DNA of 64,000 nucleotides, taken from assembly GCF_900113375.1 (NCBI RefSeq), contig NZ_FOPC01000004.1, positions 277,847 to 341,846 of the forward strand. The letters run 5' to 3'. Position numbers and translations under genes: made by a program. The notes under the pieces are model-generated. The model did no database searches, had not been told where the DNA came from, and saw only the letters and a list, made by a program, of their open reading frames with translations. This document shows positions 9,400 to 17,937 of the stretch, in pieces (position 1 is the first letter of the stretch; the number at the start of each line of letters is the position of its first letter). Origin of the DNA: Algoriphagus hitonicola. Lineage in GTDB: Bacteria; Bacteroidota; Bacteroidia; Cytophagales; Cyclobacteriaceae.

Positions 9400-11241
9400 T
9401 TATTCAACGGTTACTGATTTTGCCAAATTCCTAGGTTGGTCCACGTTACATCCCCGCATTACGGCAATATGATAGGAGAGCAACTGCAAAGGTACTACCG
9501 CCACTAATGGAGCAAAAGCTTCATGGGTTTCGGGAATTTCAATGACGTGATCGGCCATTCGTCTAACCTGAGTATCTCCTTCGGTCACTACTGCAATTAC
9601 TTTTCCTTTTCTTGCTTTTACTTCTTGAATATTGCTGACTACTTTTTCATAAGAACTGTCCTGAGTCGCGATAAATATCACCGGCATTTCTTCGTCGATT
9701 AGCGCGATTGGTCCATGTTTCATTTCTGCAGCAGGATATCCTTCGGCATGGATATAGGAAATTTCTTTCAATTTTAATGCTCCTTCCAGCGCTACCGGGA
9801 AATTATATCCTCTTCCTAAGTAAAGTGCGTTTCTGACATCTTTGTATTCCCCAGCAATGTATTTAATCACCTCATTGCTTTTGAGCGCTTTTTCCACCTT
9901 TGATGGAATCGCCTCTAGCTCATGAAGAAGCTGAATGTATCTGCTTTCAGGCAGGGTACCCCGCTGATAGCCGAGTTTCAATGCCATCATGGCCAAAACG
10001 GAAATTTGAGCAGTAAATGCTTTGGTCGAGGCGACGCCGATCTCAGGTCCGGCATGGGTATAGGAACCTGCATGGGTCATCCTAGGAATCGAGGATCCTA
10101 CGACGTTACAAACGCCAAAGATCGTAGCCCCTTTGGATTTTGCGAGTTCGATGGCGGCTAGCGTATCGGCCGTTTCTCCGGATTGTGATATTGCTATGAC
10201 GAAATCCTTGTCGCTGATCACCGGATTTCGGTATCGAAATTCGGATGCATATTCTACTTCTACAGGGACTCTGGCAAACTCCTCAAACAGGTATTCGGCG
10301 ACCAAACCTGCATGCCAGGAAGTTCCGCAAGCAGTGATGATAATTCGCTCGGCATTTTGGAATTTATTCATGTAATCCCGAAGTCCACCCAAAACTAATC
10401 GGCCCGATTTGGCATCCAGCCTACCTCTTAGGCAGTCTGCGATTGACTTAGGCTGTTCGTAAATCTCTTTTAACATGAAATGCTCAAAACCTCCTTTTTC
10501 GATCGCTTCCAACTCCATTTCAAGCTGATTGATATAGGGATTGGTTTCGACGTTTTCGATGGTTTTGACCTGGAGACGATTGTTACGAATTACAGCAATT
10601 TCATAATCATCGAGATAGACGACCTTATTGGTATATTCGATGATCGGAGTGGCATCGGAAGCTAAAAAGTATTCATCTTCACCCACACCTATGACAAGTG
10701 GAGAACCTTTTCTCGCCGCAATAAGGGTGTCAGGTTCTTCCTTGTTGATCAATACGATGGCGTAAGCTCCAACCACTTTATGAAGAGCAAGCCGGAGAGC
10801 TTCTTCCAACGAGCATTGATTATGCAGCTGAATATCCTCGATAAACTTGATAAAAACTTCCGTATCGGTATCCGATTGAAATTTGTATCCTTTCTGGAGC
10901 AGGTCCTTTTTTAAAACCTCATAATTTTCAATAATCCCGTTATGGATCATTGCGAGCTTTTCGGAGGATGAGTAATGCGGGTGAGCATTCGTATCGTTCG
11001 GTTCGCCGTGGGTGGCCCATCGGGTATGACCGATTCCTATTTTTGAGCGGATTTCGCCATTGGATTGTAGGTGTTTTTCCAATTCGGAAACTTTCCCTTT
11101 TTTCTTGTAAATACTCAATCCTTTGGCATCCAAGAGGGCGACACCCGCTGAGTCATATCCTCTGTACTCTAATCTGCGAAGGCCTTTGATAATAATGGGC
11201 AGCGCTTCTTGCTGTCCGACGTATGCTACAATTCCACACAT
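9400..11241 (-). CDS. glmS: Glutamine--fructose-6-phosphate aminotransferase (isomerizing)
   Basis: Makes glucosamine-6-phosphate from fructose-6-phosphate and glutamine, the first step toward UDP-GlcNAc for peptidoglycan and LPS. It has 613 residues. The N-terminal glutaminase begins MCGIVAYVG, whose Cys2 becomes the catalytic N-terminal nucleophile. Two SIS domains follow (about 290-430 and 460-600), and the canonical C-terminus DQPRNLAKSVTVE closes the active site. The start at 11241 is dictated by that Cys; the frame is open 19 codons further upstream, but that would bury the nucleophile. I see no glmS ribozyme-like leader in the 120 bp upstream. It follows the DUF4270 gene but is separated from it by a terminator. 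Confidence 0.97.
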   Translation of the reverse strand: MCGIVAYVGQQEALPIIIKGLRRLEYRGYDSAGVALLDAKGLSIYKKKGKVSELEKHLQSNGEIRSKIGIGHTRWATHGEPNDTNAHPHYSSSEKLAMIHNGIIENYEVLKKDLLQKGYKFQSDTDTEVFIKFIEDIQLHNQCSLEEALRLALHKVVGAYAIVLINKEEPDTLIAARKGSPLVIGVGEDEYFLASDATPIIEYTNKVVYLDDYEIAVIRNNRLQVKTIENVETNPYINQLEMELEAIEKGGFEHFMLKEIYEQPKSIADCLRGRLDAKSGRLVLGGLRDYMNKFQNAERIIITACGTSWHAGLVAEYLFEEFARVPVEVEYASEFRYRNPVISDKDFVIAISQSGETADTLAAIELAKSKGATIFGVCNVVGSSIPRMTHAGSYTHAGPEIGVASTKAFTAQISVLAMMALKLGYQRGTLPESRYIQLLHELEAIPSKVEKALKSNEVIKYIAGEYKDVRNALYLGRGYNFPVALEGALKLKEISYIHAEGYPAAEMKHGPIALIDEEMPVIFIATQDSSYEKVVSNIQEVKARKGKVIAVVTEGDTQVRRMADHVIEIPETHEAFAPLVAVVPLQLLSYHIAVMRGCNVDQPRNLAKSVTVE

Positions 11242-11303
11242 ATTGAAAAATTCTTTTAGGTAGTTAGAACTTCCACAAAGAAACAGCTTTCGTGCCAAAA
11301 AGA

Positions 11304-11338
11304 AGAATCCACTTTCTTAAAATTTGAAAGTGGATTCT
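11304..11338 (-). terminator. Terminator downstream of the DUF4270 gene
   Basis: 13-bp perfect inverted repeat AGAATCCACTTTC/GAAAGTGGATTCT (11304-11316 and 11326-11338) with a 9-nt loop. On the minus strand it is followed by TCTTTTTGG. It lies 23 bp past the stop at 11362 and separates that gene from glmS. Confidence 0.75.
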
Positions 11339-11361
11339 GAAAGATTTTTAAAATGGTGATT

Positions 11362-12723
11362 CTACCGGGTCTTGGAGTATATCGCCTTAACTTTAATATT
11401 ATTCTGATTGACTTTAAACTGTCTAAAAGAACGTTTAAAGTCGTCTCCTTGGGTGTCTGGAGAATTTGCGTAAAGTAACCAATCTTTTCTTTCCAACTGA
11501 CCTCTGAAAAGTGCATTAGTATAAGATGTGACGGATACAATATACTTTTCATCTTCTGAAGAGTATGTAGCAATTGCAGGCGCCTGATAGGCAGGTTCTT
11601 CGTCACCATTTTCATCTAGAGTAACTTGTGGTTGACCATCTCTTTGAACCGTAAGAGGTTGCCGATCACTTGGTCTATTCAGAATCTCATTGGAACTATC
11701 AGTGAAATAAGAAACCAAAAAAGATGGGGGGTTTTGACCATCTGGGACTTCATTGATTTCTCCAATTTCAAAAGTCACCTGATTAAAGGTAACACCCGAC
11801 AATGTGTCTAAAAACTCATCAAACGGCGATGTGTCCAATTTAATCGTTAATCCTAGATTAGATTTCAAACCAACAGTTTGACCTACATCGTAATTTTCTC
11901 CCCGTTCAGAAATTTGTTCAATGGGCGTTCCACTTCGGTCATTTTTAACCCCGTTGAAACTCCTGGAAGAAAGCGTGCTAATTCGGTAACTTTCAGCAAT
12001 TGTATCTCCCGGATAATGGAAATAAGCCACGATTGCTGTATTGGAGCCCAAATTGATACCGGAAGTCGTATTATCTCCTTCTCGTGCTTTTACGGCCACG
12101 CCAGGAAAATAATCCCGGAAAGAAAATAGGTTTTCAAACTCAGGACCCCGCTTCATCTTCCCAAAAATCTCCTCTGCAAACTCTTCCTCTACTTGTAGGT
12201 TTACGACGGTGTCTTTGGTTTCCCCATAAATGAATTCTTCAAATGCGATGGGATTTTCCTCGAAAGCCAAAGAATTAAAATTATAGTATAGAGTGTCCAA
12301 AATAGGCTCCGTCAATCGATGAACGCTGTAATATTTGGGTTCATCCAGATTTTGCCCATTGACACTGACTACGTCTAGGGTAAAAAAGATAGAATCCAAA
12401 ATCGCTTCCGTCTCGGGTCTGTCCTCCGTAGAATTGATGTACATCCGCGTAAATCCTGTGCCGGATGTTTTACCAAAAAAATCATCCTCTTCTTCTCCTA
12501 CCACCAAAACACTCTGATTGGTGGTGTTAAATGAATCCAAAAGAACCATCTCAGCAGGGAGTTCGAATTCGGCGAAATAAACCCCGACTTGATTATTGCC
12601 GGGGGCCAATTCAATTCCTACCGTAGCAGGATCAGAACAAGATGTGAATAAAATTAATGATATAAGGGCCGAAAGGGCCCACTTAACCGGCGAGATTAGT
12701 GTAAATGCCGTAAAGCTCTTCAT
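11362..12723 (-). CDS. DUF4270 family lipoprotein
   Basis: 453 residues with a signal segment ending in a lipobox (ILFTSC, Cys29). The body is beta-rich and includes 'ATVGIELAPGNNQVGVYFAE', typical of DUF4270, a Bacteroidota-specific outer membrane lipoprotein family of unknown function. Its start (12723) lies inside the 3' end of the upstream GT5-like gene, a 41-bp overlap, so translation of the two is probably coupled. The frame is open a further 20 codons upstream (to 12783), but only the chosen start puts the hydrophobic segment near the N-terminus. The genomic pairing with the short glycosyltransferase next to panC is one I recall from other Bacteroidota. Confidence 0.85.
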   Translation of the reverse strand: MKSFTAFTLISPVKWALSALISLILFTSCSDPATVGIELAPGNNQVGVYFAEFELPAEMVLLDSFNTTNQSVLVVGEEEDDFFGKTSGTGFTRMYINSTEDRPETEAILDSIFFTLDVVSVNGQNLDEPKYYSVHRLTEPILDTLYYNFNSLAFEENPIAFEEFIYGETKDTVVNLQVEEEFAEEIFGKMKRGPEFENLFSFRDYFPGVAVKAREGDNTTSGINLGSNTAIVAYFHYPGDTIAESYRISTLSSRSFNGVKNDRSGTPIEQISERGENYDVGQTVGLKSNLGLTIKLDTSPFDEFLDTLSGVTFNQVTFEIGEINEVPDGQNPPSFLVSYFTDSSNEILNRPSDRQPLTVQRDGQPQVTLDENGDEEPAYQAPAIATYSSEDEKYIVSVTSYTNALFRGQLERKDWLLYANSPDTQGDDFKRSFRQFKVNQNNIKVKAIYSKTR

Positions 12724-13495
12724 GAGCCTGCTCCTCTTCTTCAATGCTGATGTCAAACTTCTTGTCTTTAGAGAAATCCTCAATTAGTTGGTTTAATTCG
12801 GCAGAAACTTCGCTGCCTTTCACGACCAAATCGGCATATTCCATGCCCATTCGGATAAAGCCCGTGAAGTCTTTGCTTTTCAAAGGTGCTAAAATAGCGT
12901 CATCAATGTCCACCATCTTAACCTTGTTTAACAAATCATCCCCAAATGTATGGGAAAATCCATTGTTATAGATCGCAAAAACTGATTTCGTATCTTTAAA
13001 AAGAGGCTCGTTTTTGTAGGTAGTCTTCAAATACATCGGGATCAGGGAAGTCATCCAGTCATTGCAATGCACAATATCAGGGGCCCAGCCGAGTTTTTTT
13101 ACCGTCTCGATGACGCCTTTGCAGAAAAAGATCGCTCGCTCGTCATTGTCTTCGTAAAACTTCTGTTGCTTATCATGAAATACGCTCTTCCGCTGAAAAT
13201 AGTCTTCATTATCAATGAAGTACACCTGCAGCTTGGCGTTGGGAATAGACGCTACTTTAATTACCAATGGCTTTTCTTCTTCACCTACGGCAATGTTGAT
13301 TCCAGACAGTCGCACCACTTCATGCAGTCGGTTCTTTCGCTCGTTGATCAATCCAAACCGAGGTACCAAAATACGGATCTCCATACCACGCTCTTGCATA
13401 GCTTGCGGAAGGGATCTTAGGAAATTGGCGACTTCAGAAGTTTGGAGAAAAGGGTTGATTTCACTGGCAACGTAGAGGATACGTAATTTAGACAT
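12683..13495 (-). CDS. Short starch/glycogen synthase-like protein (GT5 N-terminal domain only)
   Basis: 270 residues that match only the N-terminal Rossmann half of GT5 glycogen/starch synthases: 'LRILYVASEINPFLQTSEVANFLRSLPQAMQERG' in the ADP-glucose-side region (split here: LRILYVASEINPF, then VANFLRSLPQAM) and 'DIVHCNDWMTSLIP' near 140-155. The C-terminal half that completes the nucleotide-sugar site is absent. The usual KxGGL motif is degenerate (QTSEVANF). The stop is clean and the end is acidic (EEEEQAHEELYG), so this looks like a settled short family rather than a truncation. It is divergent from panC and overlaps the DUF4270 gene. Catalytic glycogen synthesis is doubtful. Confidence 0.75.
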   Translation of the reverse strand: MSKLRILYVASEINPFLQTSEVANFLRSLPQAMQERGMEIRILVPRFGLINERKNRLHEVVRLSGINIAVGEEEKPLVIKVASIPNAKLQVYFIDNEDYFQRKSVFHDKQQKFYEDNDERAIFFCKGVIETVKKLGWAPDIVHCNDWMTSLIPMYLKTTYKNEPLFKDTKSVFAIYNNGFSHTFGDDLLNKVKMVDIDDAILAPLKSKDFTGFIRMGMEYADLVVKGSEVSAELNQLIEDFSKDKKFDISIEEEEQAHEELYGIYTNLAG

Positions 13496-13532
13496 GCTAT
13501 TAAATTTTAATGTAAAGTGATAAACAACGGCA

Positions 13533-13540
13533 CAAAGATA
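13533..13540 (-). promoter_or_regulatory. Candidate -7 element for the GT5-like gene
   Basis: On the minus strand this reads TATCTTTG, an exact TAnnTTTG match 37 bp upstream of the start at 13495. No good -33 TTG is seen at the right distance. Confidence 0.4.
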
Positions 13541-13561
13541 ATAAAAAAACCCTGAAATGCG

Positions 13562-13590
13562 TTGTTTTTCTGGATATTAATCTAGTTTTG
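13562..13590 (+). promoter_or_regulatory. Promoter for panC-panD
   Basis: TTG at 13562-13564, an 18-bp gap, and TAGTTTTG at 13583-13590: a full match to TTG-N17-23-TAnnTTTG. The panC start codon follows 31 bp later. Confidence 0.65.
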
Positions 13591-13621
13591 CCTCTATTTA
13601 CCCAAAAGTACCCCCAAATCT

Positions 13622-14470
13622 GTGCTAGTAATCCATACGCCCGCCCAGTGGCAAACTATCCGCCTCCAGTTAATTCATTCCCATAAAACCCTCGGTTTGG
13701 TACCTACGATGGGAGCTTTGCATCAGGGCCACTTGGACCTGGTTAGCAGGTCATTGGAAAAATGCGATTATACCATCGTCTCCATATTTGTTAATCCGAC
13801 CCAATTCAACAATCCGGAGGACTTTGACAAATACCCGCAAAGCTTGGAGCAGGATTTAGAATTGTTGGAGCAGGCTGGTGTGGATGCGGTATTTGTGCCG
13901 ACAGTCGAGACCATGTATCCCAAAAAACCTGAAATTACCCTGGATTTTGGTTCTTTGGAGCGGGTTTTAGAGGGCGCTTTTCGTCCCGGTCATTTCAATG
14001 GGGTGGGGCTCGTGGTTTCCAAGCTTTTTCATATGATCCAACCGGATATTGCTTTTTTTGGACAAAAGGATTTGCAGCAAGTAGCAATCATCCATCGATT
14101 GGTCAGCGAGTTTTGCTTTCCTGTAAAATTGGATGTGGTACCCACCAAAAGGGAAGCTGATGGTCTAGCCATGTCTTCAAGAAATAGAAGGCTCGGCGAT
14201 TCTCAACGAAAACTCGCCCTAATCTTATTTCAAAGTCTCTCGGATGCCAAAAAACTCCTGCTGAAAGGCCATGCCTGGGATGCGATCAAAAAATCCGTAG
14301 AAACCCTTTTTGAAAAAGAGGAGGGTGTAAAACTGGACTATTTTTCCTTAGTCGAGCGGGAAAAATTTGAACTTTTGGATAGCTATGATCCCGCTGTAAA
14401 ATCTTCGATCTGTGTGGCAGCTTTTGTTGGAGAAATCCGTTTGATCGATAACATGCCAATAAATGCTTAA
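13622..14470 (+). CDS. panC: Pantothenate synthetase (GTG start)
   Basis: Joins pantoate and beta-alanine with ATP to form pantothenate, the precursor of CoA. It has 282 residues, normal for PanC. The ATP-binding MGALHQGH motif is at 30-37, FGQKDLQQ at 146-153 and the KMSKS-region equivalent READGLAMSSRN at 177-188. The start codon is GTG: the next ATG (residue 30) lies inside the ATP-binding motif, so GTG at 13622 must be used. It leads a three-gene unit with panD (25 bp downstream) and a membrane protein, behind a consensus promoter. Confidence 0.97.
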   Translation: MLVIHTPAQWQTIRLQLIHSHKTLGLVPTMGALHQGHLDLVSRSLEKCDYTIVSIFVNPTQFNNPEDFDKYPQSLEQDLELLEQAGVDAVFVPTVETMYPKKPEITLDFGSLERVLEGAFRPGHFNGVGLVVSKLFHMIQPDIAFFGQKDLQQVAIIHRLVSEFCFPVKLDVVPTKREADGLAMSSRNRRLGDSQRKLALILFQSLSDAKKLLLKGHAWDAIKKSVETLFEKEEGVKLDYFSLVEREKFELLDSYDPAVKSSICVAAFVGEIRLIDNMPINA

Positions 14471-14495
14471 TTTTGCGGCCTGAAAAACTAAGCCA

Positions 14496-14843
14496 ATGCA
14501 AATTCAACTCATGAAGTCGAAAATCCACCGGGTGAAAGTCACTCAGGCGGAGCTTCACTATGTCGGATCCATCACGATCGATGAGGACTTGATGGATGCG
14601 GCTCATTTGATCGAAAATGAGAAAGTCCAGATCGTTAACGTAAATAATGGCGAACGCCTCGAAACCTACGTAATCAAAGGGGAGCGGGGAAGTGGACAGA
14701 TCTGCCTCAATGGCCCTGCTGCCAGAAAAGTGGCGGTGGGTGATATCGTGATTATCATTTCTTACGCAGGAATGGAGCTCGAAGAGGCAAAAGAATTTAA
14801 ACCGGTAGTCATTTTTCCGGATGATCAGAATAAATTGATTTGA
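14496..14843 (+). CDS. panD: Aspartate 1-decarboxylase proenzyme
   Basis: Produces beta-alanine from aspartate, the second substrate of PanC just upstream. It has 115 residues. The self-cleavage site Gly24-Ser25 is visible in HYVGSITID; cleavage gives the pyruvoyl cofactor on the alpha chain. The N-terminus [13 protein letters not shown] is the normal family start. Its stop codon is 2 bp before the start of the following membrane protein, so the three genes form one operon. Pathway and context agree, and I see no unusual features. Confidence 0.97.
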   Translation: MQIQLMKSKIHRVKVTQAELHYVGSITIDEDLMDAAHLIENEKVQIVNVNNGERLETYVIKGERGSGQICLNGPAARKVAVGDIVIIISYAGMELEEAKEFKPVVIFPDDQNKLI

Positions 14844-14845
14844 TC

Positions 14846-15847
14846 ATGAACAAAAGGCTAAAGCAAATCATACAAGTGAGTGTTTCCTTAGCTTTAGCAG
14901 GCTGGATATTCTGGTTTTTATATAAAGACATCGCGCTCGAAGAACTCCTTGTCCAGATTCGAAGCAGTAATTGGTTTTGGATCGGGTTTTCGCTGGCAAT
15001 TTCATTGTTGGGCTTCTGGATACGGGGCTGGAGATGGACGCTGTTGATTCGGGAAGACGAAGGAAAAAAAGTCAGTTCTGGAGATGCCTATCATGCGGTG
15101 ATGGCTGGATACTTGGCCAATCTGGTCGTCCCGAGAGCAGGTGAGGTGGCCCGATGTGGTGTTTTGGTAAGGACCAACGGCGTATCCATGGGTCACTTGA
15201 TCGGTACTGTTATTTTGGAGCGTTCCATAGATTTACTTTTTTTGGTAGGCACGATATTCCTGGCTTTTGTGGTGGAGCGAGAACTTTTTCTTAATCTAGC
15301 CGGACAGTTGGTGGACTTGGATTCCTTGGGAGCAAAGTTGATCGATAACTTACCGCTTTTCCTAACTATTGCCCTAATCCTAGTTGTGTTTTTTTGGATT
15401 GTTTTTAGACGATTTAGACAACATAGCTTAATCCAAAAAATTCAGCAATTCACCCGGGAGCTTATCGGAGGAATCAAACGAATCGGAGAGCTAGATAATC
15501 CTGCCGGGTTTTGGTTGAGCTCGGTGTTCATCTGGATTATTTATTTTCTCACCATGTATACTGTATCCTTGGGAATCCAAAGTACTGCCAATTTGTCTCT
15601 AGGCGAAGTACTATTGGTCATGGTTATGGGAAGTATTGGCATGGTAGCACCCGTTCAAGGTGGCATTGGGACCTTTCATGCTTTAGTGGCCTTTATTTTG
15701 ATACAGTTTGGAGTAGCGGAAGAGGACGGGAAAATATTCGCAGCGATAATTCATGGCACCCAAGTCTTACTGATTCTAGTAGGCGGATTAGTGAGTTGGG
15801 CAATCGTCATGAAAAAAGCAGCTTGGATAAAACCCGCCAAACCCTAA
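14846..15847 (+). CDS. UPF0104 / lysylphosphatidylglycerol synthase TM-region family membrane protein
   Basis: 333-residue inner membrane protein with about seven to eight hydrophobic segments (for example 14-30, 44-61, 120-140, 170-190, 225-245, 255-275 and 290-312). It has the family-typical pattern 'GFWIRGWRW...AGYLANLVVPRAGEVARCGVL' (two separate stretches) and 'GMVAPVQGGIGTFHA'. These match the flippase-like half of MprF without the catalytic lysyl-transferase half. A TTG two codons upstream is possible, but the ATG at 14846 is preferred. It trails panC-panD in the operon, a placement I recall in other Bacteroidota. The transported lipid is unknown. Confidence 0.85.
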   Translation: MNKRLKQIIQVSVSLALAGWIFWFLYKDIALEELLVQIRSSNWFWIGFSLAISLLGFWIRGWRWTLLIREDEGKKVSSGDAYHAVMAGYLANLVVPRAGEVARCGVLVRTNGVSMGHLIGTVILERSIDLLFLVGTIFLAFVVERELFLNLAGQLVDLDSLGAKLIDNLPLFLTIALILVVFFWIVFRRFRQHSLIQKIQQFTRELIGGIKRIGELDNPAGFWLSSVFIWIIYFLTMYTVSLGIQSTANLSLGEVLLVMVMGSIGMVAPVQGGIGTFHALVAFILIQFGVAEEDGKIFAAIIHGTQVLLILVGGLVSWAIVMKKAAWIKPAKP

Positions 15848-15878
15848 CTTCGTATTCAATCCTGCAAACAATTAAACA

Positions 15879-16565
15879 ATGATCATATTAATAGTAGTCG
15901 TATTTGCAATTCTCGGTTTTGTAGTCAGCAGCCGCTTGAAAAGTAAATTCAAAAAATACTCGCAAACTGCCCTGGAAGCCAACCTTTCCGGTGCGGAGAT
16001 TGCCAAACTGATGCTGGCTGACCATAATATCCACGATGTGCAGGTTCTCTCTGTAGAGGGGCAACTGACGGATCACTACAATCCCATGAACAAAACTGTG
16101 AACCTCAGTCCGGATGTGTATTATGGACGAAATGCCGCTGCGGCTGCAGTTTCTGCACACGAGTGCGGCCACGCCGTTCAGCACGCCAAAAATTACGCTT
16201 GGTTAAACCTTCGGTCGACCTTGGTACCCATTCAGAATGTTTCCGGGAAAATACTAAACGTCGTGTTAATCGCTTCCCTATTTGGAGGATTTGCGCTCGG
16301 TTTACCTGTGCCGATTATCGGGTATATCGTCGTCGGTTCTTATTCTGTGATGACCTTGTTTACTTTGGTCACTTTGCCTGTCGAATTTGACGCATCCAAC
16401 CGTGCACTCGCCTGGGTGAAAACCAGAAATATTGTGACGACATCAGAATATGCGATGTCAAAAGACGCCCTAAAATGGGCTGCCATGACCTATGTAGTTG
16501 CTGCGCTTGCATCACTTGCTACTTTAGCATATTACATATTTGTTTTCTTTGGGAATCGAGATTGA
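15879..16565 (+). CDS. YugP-type zinc metallopeptidase (membrane)
   Basis: 228 residues. It has an N-terminal membrane segment (1-17), a zinc motif HECGH at 94-98 (AVSAHECGHAVQHA), then membrane segments at about 125-145, 148-165 and 200-222. The third zinc ligand region 'PVEFDASNRAL' is present at about 172. This is the Zn_peptidase_2/YugP family, of unclear physiological substrate. It starts 31 bp after the pan operon and ends at a strong terminator. Confidence 0.9.
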   Translation: MIILIVVVFAILGFVVSSRLKSKFKKYSQTALEANLSGAEIAKLMLADHNIHDVQVLSVEGQLTDHYNPMNKTVNLSPDVYYGRNAAAAAVSAHECGHAVQHAKNYAWLNLRSTLVPIQNVSGKILNVVLIASLFGGFALGLPVPIIGYIVVGSYSVMTLFTLVTLPVEFDASNRALAWVKTRNIVTTSEYAMSKDALKWAAMTYVVAALASLATLAYYIFVFFGNRD

Positions 16566-16587
16566 TTCAAATCAAAATAAAATTCGG

Positions 16588-16620
16588 AAAGGGGCAACAT
16601 TTTGCCCCTTTTCTTTTTTT
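16588..16620 (+). terminator. Terminator after the YugP-type peptidase gene
   Basis: 10-bp perfect inverted repeat AAAGGGGCAA/TTGCCCCTTT (16588-16597 and 16602-16611) with a 4-nt loop, followed by a T-rich tail to 16620. Confidence 0.85.
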
Positions 16621-16660
16621 ACTATAAATTCCCAACGTTTAAATAAACCCGAACTGAGAA

Positions 16661-17800
16661 ATGAATTTTCAATTGACAGAAGAGCATTTGGCTGTACAGG
16701 AAGCCGCTAGAGAATTTGCGCAGAAAGAGTTGTTGCCAGAAGTGATTGATCGGGATATCGAAGCGAGATTTCCAGCAGAACAGGTACAAAAAATGGCCGA
16801 GTTGGGATTTCTCGGCATGATGGTCGATCCAAAGTACCATGGCGGTGGAATGGACACACTTTCCTACGTGATTGCCATGGAGGAATTGTCCAAAATCGAT
16901 GCCTCTGCTTCTGTCGCTATGTCGGTCAACAATTCTTTGGTTTGTTGGGGTTTGGAGAAATACGGAACGGAAGAACAAAAAGAAAAATACCTGAAACCGC
17001 TTGCCTCGGGAGAAATCCTGGGGGCATTTTGTCTCTCTGAACCGGAGGCAGGCTCAGACGCCACCTCTCAGCGGACAGAAGCTGTACGAGAAGGAGATTT
17101 CTATATCCTAAACGGGACCAAAAACTGGATTACCAACGGTTCTTCGGCCTCAGTTTATTTGGTCATCGCACAGACTGACCATAGTAAAGGTCATAAGGGA
17201 ATCTCGGCCCTAATTGTGGAAAAGGATTGGGATGGATTTGTAATTGGAAAAAAAGAAGATAAAATGGGTATTCGAGGCTCGGATACGCATTCCTTGATGT
17301 TCACCGATGTCAAAGTACCCGTAGAAAACCGAATTGGTGAGGAAGGGTTTGGCTTTAATTTTGCCATGGAAACCCTCAATGGGGGTAGAATTGGTATCGC
17401 AGCCCAAGCATTGGGAATTGCTGCCGGAGCCTACGAATTTTCGCTGGCTTATTCCAAAGAGCGAAAGGCTTTTGGAAAACCCATCAGCCAACATCAGGCG
17501 ATACAGTTTAAACTCGCCGATATGGCGACCCAGATTGAAGCGGCGCGCATGTTAGTATATAAAGCTGCCGTGCTGAAAGATCAAGGAGAAGATTACGCCT
17601 ACGCATCGGCCATGGCTAAGCTGTATGCCTCAGAAGTCGCTATGAATGTGACCACCGAAGCGGTCCAAATCCATGGGGGCTATGGCTATGTCAGAGAATA
17701 TCACGTCGAGCGACTTATGCGAGATGCCAAAATCACTCAGATCTATGAGGGGACCTCGGAAATTCAAAAAATAGTCATATCAAGAAGCCTTTTGAGATAG
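16661..17800 (+). CDS. Acyl-CoA dehydrogenase (short/medium-chain type)
   Basis: FAD enzyme that introduces the 2,3 double bond in acyl-CoA. It has 379 residues, the standard short-chain/butyryl-CoA dehydrogenase length. The catalytic base is Glu363 in IYEGTSEIQ, the FAD/substrate signatures are 'AFCLSEPEAGSDA' and 'GIRGSDTHSLMF', and the C-terminal HGGYGYVREY segment is also present. It stands alone, not in the beta-oxidation operon at 38-44 kb, so it may serve branched-chain amino acid or short-chain acyl-CoA oxidation. The chain length preference is inference from overall similarity only. Confidence 0.93.
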   Translation: MNFQLTEEHLAVQEAAREFAQKELLPEVIDRDIEARFPAEQVQKMAELGFLGMMVDPKYHGGGMDTLSYVIAMEELSKIDASASVAMSVNNSLVCWGLEKYGTEEQKEKYLKPLASGEILGAFCLSEPEAGSDATSQRTEAVREGDFYILNGTKNWITNGSSASVYLVIAQTDHSKGHKGISALIVEKDWDGFVIGKKEDKMGIRGSDTHSLMFTDVKVPVENRIGEEGFGFNFAMETLNGGRIGIAAQALGIAAGAYEFSLAYSKERKAFGKPISQHQAIQFKLADMATQIEAARMLVYKAAVLKDQGEDYAYASAMAKLYASEVAMNVTTEAVQIHGGYGYVREYHVERLMRDAKITQIYEGTSEIQKIVISRSLLR

Positions 17801-17815
17801 AAAAATCATGAATTT

Positions 17816-17847
17816 GAAGGGCCTAATTACAAAAAATTATGCCCTTC
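17816..17847 (+). terminator. Probable terminator after the acyl-CoA dehydrogenase
   Basis: Stem GAAGGGC/GCCCTTC (17816-17822 and 17841-17847), extended inside by TAATT/AATTA pairing and followed by TTAACTTTTATT. The T-tract is imperfect. Confidence 0.5.
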
Positions 17848-17903
17848 TTAACTTTTATTAATTTTTTATTCCCTTTTTTACTGTTCTGAAATTGGAAAAG
17901 TTA

Positions 17904-17911
17904 TATTTTTG
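17904..17911 (+). promoter_or_regulatory. Candidate -7 element for the AraC-type regulator
   Basis: TATTTTTG exactly matches TAnnTTTG, 26 bp upstream of the start codon at 17938. The only nearby TTG (17892) is too close to serve as -33, so the promoter may need an activator. Confidence 0.4.
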
Positions 17912-17937
17912 AACATTCAGATTTATCCAAAAATTTA

